NCBI RefSeq assembly: GCF_009762325.1
Contig: NZ_CP034348.1
Span: 1,494,501 to 1,558,500 of the forward strand
Length of the DNA: 64,000 nucleotides
Direction: 5' to 3'
Source: Roseovarius faecimaris
GTDB taxonomy: Bacteria; Pseudomonadota; Alphaproteobacteria; Rhodobacterales; Rhodobacteraceae
Below, one piece after another: positions 55,543-64,000 of the stretch (position 1 is the stretch's first letter; each line of letters begins with the position of its first letter). The notes beneath the pieces are model-generated. The model ran no database searches, had not been told where the DNA came from, and saw only the letters and a list, made by a program, of their open reading frames with translations. The translations under genes and the position numbers were made by a program.

Positions 55543-56994
55543 ATGGTCTCGCGCGTCATCCCGGTGGAGCCGTTTGACCTTGTCATCATCGGTGGCACGG
55601 GTGATCTGGCGCGTCGCAAGATCCTGCCTGCGCTGTTCCGGCGGTATCTGGCCGGGCAGATGGGCAAGGGCAGTCAGGTGATCGGCGCGGCCCGCACCGA
55701 GATGGATACGGAGGCCTATCGCCAGATGGTCAGCGAGGCGATTGCCGAATTTGGCGGGGCCGAGGCAAAGAACAAGACCGGTCTGAAGAAATTTCTGGCG
55801 CTGATCAGCTACATCACCCTTGATGCCAAGGGCGACACGGGCTGGGAGGCGCTGCACGATGCGGTGCAGACTGACCACGTTCGGGCGTTCTATTTCTCGG
55901 TCGGGCCGAGCCTGTTCGGTGATCTTGCCAAGCGGCTGCAAAAGCATGGCATGGCCGATGATCAGTGCCGCATCGTGGTGGAAAAGCCCTTTGGCCGGGA
56001 CCTGGCCAGTGCGCGCGAGCTGAACAAGGTGCTGGCGCGCTATTTCGATGAAAGCCAGATCTACCGGATCGACCATTACCTGGGCAAGGAAACGGTGCAG
56101 AACCTGATGGCGGTGCGCTTTGGCAATATGCTGTTCGAGCCTCTGTGGAACAGCCAGTACGTGGACCATATCCAGATCACGGTGGCCGAATCCGTCGGCG
56201 TCGGCGGGCGTGGCGAATACTATGACCGCTCGGGCGCCATGCGCGACATGATGCAGAATCACCTGATGCAGCTCTTTTGCCTGATCGCGATGGAGCCGCC
56301 CGCCAAGTTCGACCCCGACTCGGTGCGCGACGAGAAGCTCAAGGTCATTCGCGCGCTCGACCCGCTCAGGCCCGAGAATATCGTGCGTGGACAATACGAG
56401 GCGACGGAGACGCGCCCGAGTTACCGCAAGCAGGTGGAGAACCGCGACAGCACGACCGAAAGTTTCGTGGCGCTCAAGGCCAATATCTCCAACTGGCGGT
56501 GGGCCGGCACGCCATTCTATCTGCGCACGGGCAAACGGCTGAGAGAGCGGGCGAGCGAGATCGCCGTGGTGTTCAAGGACGCGCCGCATTCGATCTTTGG
56601 CGAAGACGCCGGGCGGCACCGCAATATCCTGACGATCAAGCTGCAACCCAATGAGGGGATCGAGCTGGGCGTGACCATCAAGGAACCGGGGCCGGGGGGC
56701 ATGCGGCTGATCGATGTGCCGCTGGATATGACCTTCGCCGAGGCGCTGGGGCCGGATCAGGCGGATTTTCCGGATGCCTATGAACGGCTGATCATGGATG
56801 TGATCCGGGGCAATCAGACGCTGTTCATGCGCGGGGACGAGGTGGAGGCCGCCTGGGCCTGGACCGATCCGATCATCGCGGAATTCAAGGAGGGCGAGCC
56901 GCCCTTGCCCTATGCCACGGGCAGTTCCGGCCCGGATGAGGCGCTGGCACTTATTCACCGCGACGGGCGCGCCTGGAGGGAGATCAAGGCATGA
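55543..56994 (+). CDS. zwf: Glucose-6-phosphate dehydrogenase
   Basis: Zwf oxidises glucose-6-phosphate to 6-phosphogluconolactone, feeding the Entner-Doudoroff and pentose phosphate pathways. The 483-residue protein has the NAD(P) motif IIGGTGDLARRKILPAL, the active-site block RIDHYLGKETVQNLMAVRFGN and the C-terminal domain with FYLRTGKRLRERASEIAVVFKD. ATG 55543 follows GGAG; 20 upstream codons are in frame but unlikely to be used. It overlaps pgl by 4 nt and heads the zwf-pgl-pgi operon. Confidence 0.97.
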   Translation: MVSRVIPVEPFDLVIIGGTGDLARRKILPALFRRYLAGQMGKGSQVIGAARTEMDTEAYRQMVSEAIAEFGGAEAKNKTGLKKFLALISYITLDAKGDTGWEALHDAVQTDHVRAFYFSVGPSLFGDLAKRLQKHGMADDQCRIVVEKPFGRDLASARELNKVLARYFDESQIYRIDHYLGKETVQNLMAVRFGNMLFEPLWNSQYVDHIQITVAESVGVGGRGEYYDRSGAMRDMMQNHLMQLFCLIAMEPPAKFDPDSVRDEKLKVIRALDPLRPENIVRGQYEATETRPSYRKQVENRDSTTESFVALKANISNWRWAGTPFYLRTGKRLRERASEIAVVFKDAPHSIFGEDAGRHRNILTIKLQPNEGIELGVTIKEPGPGGMRLIDVPLDMTFAEALGPDQADFPDAYERLIMDVIRGNQTLFMRGDEVEAAWAWTDPIIAEFKEGEPPLPYATGSSGPDEALALIHRDGRAWREIKA

Positions 56995-57668
56995 CGATAT
57001 TCCGAGAATACCCTGATGCCGAAATGATGGCGATCGACGTGGCCAACCAGTTGGCGGGAGAGCTGACCTCGGCGCTGGATCATGAGGAGCGGGTGCTCTT
57101 CGTGGTGCCGGGGGGCAGCACGCCGGGGCCGATCTTTGACGATCTGTGCGACGCCGATCTCGACTGGTCCCGTGTCGATGTCCTGTTGAGTGACGAGCGC
57201 TGGTTGCCGCAGGTGCATGTGCGCTCCAACACACGGCTGATCACCGAACGGCTGCTGACGGGCCGGGCGGCGGCCGCGCGCCATCTGCCGCTCTATGCCC
57301 CTGCGCACCAGCCCGAGGAGGTGCTGGCAGACCTTGAGGCCAATATCGTACCCAACCTTCCGATTGGTGTCTGCCTTTTGGGCATGGGCGCGGATATGCA
57401 CACGGCATCCCTGTTTCCCGGCGGGGATAACCTGGCCGCCGCTCTTGACCGGCATGCGCCGGTCCTGATGCCGATCCGGGCCAAGGACGCGCCCGAGCCG
57501 CGTCTGACGCTGACGGCGCGGGTGCTGAACGAAGCGTTGGCCAAACATGTGGTGATCACGGGACAGGCCAAGCGCGCGGCGTTCGATCGCGCCAGAGGGC
57601 TCTCGCCCGAAAAGGCCCCCATTCGTGCGGTTCTTGACGGGGCCACGGTGCATTGGGCTCCGGAATGA
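56991..57668 (+). CDS. pgl: 6-phosphogluconolactonase
   Basis: Pgl hydrolyses the lactone made by Zwf. The 225-residue protein has the SugarP_isomerase fold with [38 protein letters not shown] and [16 protein letters not shown], the family's substrate-binding blocks. Its start overlaps the zwf stop (ATGA), and pgi follows 22 nt later. Confidence 0.95.
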   Translation: MTIFREYPDAEMMAIDVANQLAGELTSALDHEERVLFVVPGGSTPGPIFDDLCDADLDWSRVDVLLSDERWLPQVHVRSNTRLITERLLTGRAAAARHLPLYAPAHQPEEVLADLEANIVPNLPIGVCLLGMGADMHTASLFPGGDNLAAALDRHAPVLMPIRAKDAPEPRLTLTARVLNEALAKHVVITGQAKRAAFDRARGLSPEKAPIRAVLDGATVHWAPE

Positions 57669-57690
57669 AGGAGTGAGTGAGGCTTGGCGG

Positions 57691-59292
57691 ATGTTTGACA
57701 GGCTGAAAGCGCAGGCCGGGGAGCTGACGGATACGGATATCCTCAGCCTGTTCGAGGACGAAAGCCGCGCCGAGACCTTCTCGGTGCGCTTTGACGGGAT
57801 GCTGTTCGACTATTCCAAAACCCGGATGACGGGCGCGGTGCGGGACAGCCTTTTGGCCTTGGCCGTATCGCGGGGCGTGGCCGCCCGGCGTGATGCGATG
57901 TTCGCAGGTGCACCGATCAATGAAACCGAAGGCCGCGCGGTGCTGCATACGGCGCTGCGCAACCTGAACGGTGGGCCGGTCGAGGTTGACGGGCAGGACG
58001 TGATGCCGGAGGTGCGCAACACGCTGTCCCGTATGGAGCGGTTTTCGGAGCAGATCCGCTCCGGCGGGTACAGAGGGCAGGGCGGCGCGATCACCGACGT
58101 GGTCAATATCGGCATCGGCGGGTCGCATCTTGGCCCCGAGATGGCGACGCTGGCGCTGTCGCCTTACCATGACGGGCCGCGCTGTCATTTCGTTGCGAAT
58201 GTGGACGGCGCGGATATCACCGACACGCTGAAGGGGCTCGACCCAGCAACGACCCTGGTCATTGTCGCCTCGAAAAGCTTCACCACCATCGAGACGATGA
58301 CCAATGCCGAAACCGCGCGCGCCTGGATGGCGCAGGCGGTTGATGATCCGGCCGCTCAATTCGTGGCGCTCTCTACGGCCGAAGAGAAAACCGCGCAGTT
58401 CGGCATTCCGCCGGAGCGGGTTTTTGGCTTTGAGGACTGGGTTGGCGGGCGCTACTCGATTTGGGGGCCTATTGGCCTGAGCCTGATGATCGCCATCGGG
58501 CCGACGCGCTTCCGCGAGATGCTTGCGGGCGGCGAGGCGATGGACCGGCATTTCCGCGATGCCCCGGCGGTTGAGAATATGCCGATGATGCTGGCCCTGA
58601 CCGGGCTCTGGCATTCCCATGCCTGCGGCTATGCCACCCGCGCGGTGCTGCCTTATGATCAGCGCCTTGCACGGCTGCCGGCCTATTTCCAGCAGTTGGA
58701 AATGGAATCGAACGGCAAGGGCGTGACCATGGCGGGCGCGGCGGCCCCGCGCACCGGGCCGGTGGTCTGGGGCGAGCCGGGCACCAACGGGCAACACGCC
58801 TTCTATCAGCTCATCCACCAGGGCACGCAGGTCATCCCGTGCGAATTCATAGTGGCGGCACAAGGCCACGAGCCGGCGCTTGCGCATCATCACCGGCTGC
58901 TTGTGGCCAACTGTCTTGCGCAATCCGAGGCGCTGATGCGGGGGCGGTCGCTTGACGTGGCGCGGGCGCTCATGACGGAGAAGGGATTTCAGGGCGAAGA
59001 ACTGGAGCGTCAGGCGGCGCATCGCGTGTTCCCGGGCAACCGGCCTTCGACGACGCTGCTCTATGACCGGCTGACGCCCTACCGGCTGGGTCAGATCATC
59101 GCGCTTTATGAACACCGCGTGTTCGTCGAAGGGGTGATCTTGGGGATCAACTCTTTCGATCAATGGGGCGTGGAACTGGGCAAGGTGTTGGCGGTAGAGC
59201 TCGAGCCGGTGTTGCGCGGAGACGCCCCGGCGGACGGCAAGGACGGCTCGACCCGCGCGCTCGTGAATTTTGTCCGTGGGTCAGAAGACTGA
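57691..59292 (+). CDS. pgi: Glucose-6-phosphate isomerase
   Basis: Pgi interconverts glucose-6- and fructose-6-phosphate. The 533-residue protein has the sugar-phosphate signature [41 protein letters not shown], the catalytic Glu in ESNGKG and the His/Lys region [14 protein letters not shown]. The ATG 57691 has GAGG eight bases ahead; an in-frame GTG at 57673 is the alternative. Third gene of zwf-pgl-pgi; convergent with the cupin gene with 9 nt between stops. Confidence 0.96.
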   Translation: MFDRLKAQAGELTDTDILSLFEDESRAETFSVRFDGMLFDYSKTRMTGAVRDSLLALAVSRGVAARRDAMFAGAPINETEGRAVLHTALRNLNGGPVEVDGQDVMPEVRNTLSRMERFSEQIRSGGYRGQGGAITDVVNIGIGGSHLGPEMATLALSPYHDGPRCHFVANVDGADITDTLKGLDPATTLVIVASKSFTTIETMTNAETARAWMAQAVDDPAAQFVALSTAEEKTAQFGIPPERVFGFEDWVGGRYSIWGPIGLSLMIAIGPTRFREMLAGGEAMDRHFRDAPAVENMPMMLALTGLWHSHACGYATRAVLPYDQRLARLPAYFQQLEMESNGKGVTMAGAAAPRTGPVVWGEPGTNGQHAFYQLIHQGTQVIPCEFIVAAQGHEPALAHHHRLLVANCLAQSEALMRGRSLDVARALMTEKGFQGEELERQAAHRVFPGNRPSTTLLYDRLTPYRLGQIIALYEHRVFVEGVILGINSFDQWGVELGKVLAVELEPVLRGDAPADGKDGSTRALVNFVRGSED

Positions 59293-59301
59293 ACCTGGCG
59301 G

Positions 59302-59733
59302 TTATGCCTTCTGTGGGATGTCAAACCCCGGCGGGGCGAGCGTGAACCCGTCAAACTCGAACCCCGGCGAGACGGTGCAGCTGACCAGCGTCCAGTCCCC
59401 CGTTGTGCGCGCCTTTTGCCAGTGGCCGGGCGGGACGATGACTTGAGGACGTTCCCCTGCGGGCAGGTCCTGGCCAAGCCGCTCATTCCATGCAGGCCCG
59501 GTATCGGACGCAGATAGCGACAGGACCAGCGGCGCCCCGGCATGAAAATGCCAGATCTCGGTCGCGTCGACCTTATGCCAGTGGTTGTTTTCATGGCCCT
59601 GAAGCAAGAAATAAATCGCCGTGCCGCTGGGGCGGCTGTCGCCTTCGGCCCGCCAGGTTTCCACGAAATGCCCGCCCTCGGGATGCGGCTCAAGGCCAAG
59701 TGTTTCGATGATGTCTTGCGCGCTCATGGTCAT
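59302..59733 (-). CDS. Cupin protein of the DUF985 family
   Basis: The 143-residue protein has the DUF985 cupin pattern: LGLEPHPEGGHFVETWR, TAIYFLLQGHENNHWHKVDATEIWHFHAGAPLVLSLS, and QVIVPPGHWQKARTTGDWTLVSCTVSPGFEFDGFTLA. The histidines of HWHK and WHFH are where cupins bind metal. ATG 59733 or 59727 may be the start; neither has a clear ribosome site. Function unknown. Confidence 0.88.
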   Translation of the reverse strand: MTMSAQDIIETLGLEPHPEGGHFVETWRAEGDSRPSGTAIYFLLQGHENNHWHKVDATEIWHFHAGAPLVLSLSASDTGPAWNERLGQDLPAGERPQVIVPPGHWQKARTTGDWTLVSCTVSPGFEFDGFTLAPPGFDIPQKA

Positions 59734-59942
59734 GGCGCGGTCATGCCACGGTTCGGCGCATGAGGCAATCGCCCGCACTCCGAAACGCCTTGCCCATCGC
59801 ATTTGATCAGAGCGAATTCCTGCTGTGGTCTGGCGGCGGAATGTCGCTTATCCTGGTCGTGCCCCGTGCAAAGACGCAGTCAGCGCGCGGATTGGGCGAT
59901 ATGGTTCCCATAGGCACAACACCACTCGAAAAGGAGAGGCAA

Positions 59943-60212
59943 ATGAGCAAGTTGAACGTGATGGTAGCAGGGGTTTGCCTGATGGCGCTGACCGCCTGTG
60001 GCGGCGGCCCGGCAGCGCGGACCGCGGTCGGTGCGGCTGGCGGGGCGGCGGCAGGCTATGCCGCGGCGGACCTGTTGGGCGCCGATAGCGACTGGAAGAT
60101 CATCGGTGCCCTGAGCGGGGCTGCCGCCGGCACCCTGATCGCCCGGAATTCCCGTAACGGGCGCTGCGCGTATTCCGACGGCAAAGGCGGGTATTACAAG
60201 CGCCGCTGCTGA
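59943..60212 (+). CDS. Small glycine-zipper lipoprotein
   Basis: The 89-residue protein has a lipoprotein signal with lipobox LTAC (MSKLNVMVAGVCLMALTACG), a glycine-zipper segment (TAVGAAGGAAAGYAAADLLGA and IGALSGAAAGTLIARN), and a Cys-containing basic tail (RCAYSDGKGGYYKRRC). Such proteins insert in the outer membrane. ATG 59943 follows AAGGAGAGGC. The 209-base gap upstream holds its promoter and that of the divergent cupin gene; nothing else is evident there. Confidence 0.82.
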   Translation: MSKLNVMVAGVCLMALTACGGGPAARTAVGAAGGAAAGYAAADLLGADSDWKIIGALSGAAAGTLIARNSRNGRCAYSDGKGGYYKRRC

Positions 60213-60234
60213 AGCTAATACAGCCCGGACATTG

Positions 60235-60264
60235 AAAAAGGGCGCGGGGGTCTTTCCCGCGCCC
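60235..60264 (-). terminator. Terminator of eno
   Basis: GGGCGCGGG (60240-60248) pairs with CCCGCGCCC (60256-60264) in a 9-bp perfect stem. Read on the minus strand the stem is followed by five T (plus A run 60235-60239), so it terminates eno. The plus strand has only TTCG after it, so it may also weakly end the lipoprotein message. Confidence 0.8.
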
Positions 60265-60285
60265 TTCGTGTTGGCCTCTTTCCGA

Positions 60286-62527
<2,242 letters not shown>

Positions 62528-62941
62528 TCAGTCGCCCTTCTTGGGCACGCCGTAAAGCTCCAGCCGATGCCCGATCAGCCGGTAGCCCAGCTTCTCGGCG
62601 ATCTTTTCCTGCAGGGCTTCGATCTCGGGGTCGACAAACTCGATCACATCGCCGGAATTCATGTCGATCAGGTGGTCATGGTGATCGCGCTCGGCATCTT
62701 CATAACGCGCGCGCCCGTCTCCGAATTCCAGCTTGTCGAGAATGCCCGCCTCTTCAAAGAGCTTGACGGTGCGATAGACCGTTGCAATGGAAATGCCCGC
62801 ATCGCGCGCCACGGCCCTTGTATAGAGCTCTTCCACATCGGGGTGATCGTCTGAATCCTCCAGGACGCTCGCGATGGTGCGGCGCTGGTCGGTCATGCGC
62901 AGGCCCTTGGCCTCGCAGCGGTCGATGATCGTGTCTGGCAT
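62528..62941 (-). CDS. fur: Fur-family metalloregulator (Fur/Mur)
   Basis: The 137-residue protein has the Fur winged helix (RMTDQRRTIASVLEDSDDHPDVEELYTRA and ISIATVYRTVKLFEEAG) and the metal/dimerisation domain with RDHHDHLIDMNSGDVIEF. It lacks the CxxC zinc motifs of E. coli Fur, as usual for alphaproteobacterial Fur/Mur proteins, which often respond to manganese instead of iron. It starts at ATG 62941; the extra 21 codons upstream are not needed. The DMT transporter follows with no gap. Confidence 0.92.
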   Translation of the reverse strand: MPDTIIDRCEAKGLRMTDQRRTIASVLEDSDDHPDVEELYTRAVARDAGISIATVYRTVKLFEEAGILDKLEFGDGRARYEDAERDHHDHLIDMNSGDVIEFVDPEIEALQEKIAEKLGYRLIGHRLELYGVPKKGD

Positions 62942-63280
62942 GCTCTGCCCCCGGGAACTGTCGCCGTTAGGGGATAAACATCTCTGCCACGGGTTTCCAC
63001 CCATTTTGACCTAAACGGTTGACTTATGCGCGCCGGGGGGCCATGTGACGCGCAACCGACGCTTCCTGCCGCGTGAGCAGATCAGCCCCATGGATAGGGG
63101 CCAATGAGAAAAACGAAGCGTTGCGGATATGTTCCCAAAATCACGCGTGGGGCCAGACGCCGGATCAGCCGGGTGCAGGATGCGCCGGGTCAGGATGCGC
63201 GCGAAACCACGACTAGGCGGGCCGGAACGGTATCGCCACATAACCGGCTTGGGGCAGGGGCCTCGGGCCGGAGTAAGGAT
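62942..63280. other. Gene-free divergent intergenic region between fur and the helicase
   Basis: These 339 bases hold no convincing gene; a frame on the minus strand across it and the helicase is a codon-bias shadow. It must carry the fur promoter and the helicase promoter. A TTGACT at 63019-63024 has no good -10. A tandem near-duplication lies at 63170-63200, and CCCC-ATGGATA-GGGG near 63097-63111 can form a small hairpin. Confidence 0.6.
63170..63200. repeat. Tandem duplication in the helicase 5' leader
   Basis: CGGGTGCAGGATGCGC (63170-63185) is followed at once by CGGGTCAGGATGCGC (63186-63200), the same unit less one G. It lies 80 bp before the helicase start codon. Confidence 0.55.
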
Positions 63281-64000
63281 ATGAAATTGACTTTGTTCGA
63301 CAAAATGGGCCTGCCCGGCCCGCTGGTAAAGAAACTGACCGCCCAGGGCATTAGCGAGCCGACCCCGATCCAGAGCCATGCCATCCCGCATGCGCTGGAC
63401 GGGCATGACATCATGGGTCTCGCACAGACCGGCACCGGCAAGACCTTGGCCTTTGGCCTGCCGCTTGTCGCCGGGCTGATGGAGCAGCGCGGCAAACCCG
63501 CGCCCAAAACCGTGCGCAGCCTGATCCTTGCCCCCACGCGCGAGCTGGTGGGGCAGATCAAGGACGCGTTGATCCCGCTCGTGGCGGGCACACCGATCAA
63601 GGTCGGCATGGTGGTCGGCGGTGTGGGCATCAACCCGCAGATCAACCGTCTGGCCCGGGGGCTCGATGTGCTCGTGGCCACGCCGGGCCGGTTGCTCGAT
63701 CTGCTGGACCGGGGCGCGCTGACGCTGGATCAGACGCGTTTTCTGGTGCTGGACGAGGCCGACCAGATGCTCGACCTCGGGTTCATCCATGCGCTGCGCA
63801 AGATCGCGGGCCTGCTGCCCGCCGAACGCCAGACGATGCTGTTTTCGGCCACCATGCCCAAACAGATGGAAGAGATCGCGGCAAGCTATCTGACCCATCC
63901 CAAGCGCGTGCAGGTGTCGCCGCCGGGCAAGGCTGCGGACAAGATCACTCAATGCGTCCACTTTATCGCCAAGGCTGAAAAGCCGAATTTGCTGATCGAG
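63281..64000 (+). CDS. DEAD-box RNA helicase, N-terminal part (3' truncated by window)
   Basis: The frame runs open for 240 codons from ATG 63281 to the window end. Motifs in order: Q motif GISEPTPIQSHAIP, Walker A AQTGTGKT, Ia PTRELVGQI, GG (VVGGVGINPQI), Ib TPGRLLDLL, DEAD box VLDEADQMLDLGF, and SAT (LFSATMPKQME). Together they define helicase domain 1 of an RhlE-type RNA helicase, which unwinds structured RNA in cold adaptation or RNA decay. AGTAAGGAT precedes the start. The C-terminal RecA-like domain and tail lie outside. Confidence 0.93.
   Translation, partial: MKLTLFDKMGLPGPLVKKLTAQGISEPTPIQSHAIPHALDGHDIMGLAQTGTGKTLAFGLPLVAGLMEQRGKPAPKTVRSLILAPTRELVGQIKDALIPLVAGTPIKVGMVVGGVGINPQINRLARGLDVLVATPGRLLDLLDRGALTLDQTRFLVLDEADQMLDLGFIHALRKIAGLLPAERQTMLFSATMPKQMEEIAASYLTHPKRVQVSPPGKAADKITQCVHFIAKAEKPNLLIE

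Noticed and set aside
57556..59163. Minus-strand frame of 535 codons opposite pgi
   Set aside because: The plus strand encodes an unmistakable glucose-6-phosphate isomerase.
63011..63961. Minus-strand frame of 316 codons at the window end
   Set aside because: It is opposite a DEAD-box helicase that runs off the window on the plus strand; the helicase motifs decide.

Overview
The window is high-GC (roughly 63-65 %) chromosomal DNA of an alphaproteobacterium, almost certainly a marine Rhodobacteraceae/Roseobacter-group species. The evidence is the sciP-ctrA pair, a GTTC-N7-GTTC SOS box of the alphaproteobacterial type, DUF1127 and DUF2852 proteins, a bpt arginyl/leucyl transferase, a large TRAP transporter with a two-component system, and a MocR regulator. 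There is no rRNA, tRNA, CRISPR array, phage or insertion sequence. Genes are densely packed, with many 1-8 nt overlaps. The two outermost genes (dxs and a DEAD-box helicase) run off the ends.

Layout. 1-7.7 kb: end of dxs, mnmA, sciP, a frameshifted ctrA, and the ligA-recG operon. 7.7-12.2 kb: a 40-residue membrane peptide behind an SOS box, a NifU-like scaffold gene, hisI, gluQRS, a methyltransferase and trmFO. 12.2-19.3 kb: a di-haem peroxidase, crotonase, thioesterase, GNAT, a divergent DUF1127/MocR pair with repeated operators, and a zinc-ribbon membrane protein with a partner. 19.4-20.5 kb: rplM-rpsI. 20.5-26.4 kb: an acetyltransferase, TetR-ppk2, a hydrolase, metA and two P-loop ATPase genes. 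26.4-31.6 kb: a Rieske oxygenase, then ilvH, a broken acyltransferase, and ilvI behind a leader-peptide attenuator. 31.8-35.6 kb: phoX, an ankyrin protein and a PhyH dioxygenase. 35.6-42.5 kb: response regulator and Cache histidine kinase divergent from a TRAP transporter with an unusually large DctM. 42.5-46.7 kb: a triple-hairpin element, a second Rieske oxygenase, bpt, RDD, DUF2852 (with a duplicated operator), YbaK and a SnoaL-like protein. 46.7-54.4 kb: glnE, a lipoprotein, an RlmI-like methyltransferase coupled to a PIN protein, an M48 peptidase and an M24-like protein. 54.4-64 kb: radical SAM protein, the zwf-pgl-pgi operon (Entner-Doudoroff/pentose phosphate entry), cupin, glycine-zipper lipoprotein, eno, DMT transporter, Fur-family regulator and the start of a DEAD-box helicase.

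Most genes are ordinary housekeeping. The interest lies in DNA-level structure: (i) identical 18-bp operators flanking and inside a MocR gene, one written in rare codons; (ii) an SOS box before a one-helix micropeptide; (iii) three abutting perfect hairpins after a TRAP operon; (iv) a five-copy repeat found just after stop codons in fixed orientation; (v) a leader-peptide attenuator before ilvI; and (vi) two apparent gene breakages, ctrA (frameshift) and an acyltransferase (in-frame stop). All functional calls come from reading the sequence and remembered family knowledge; no database search was run.
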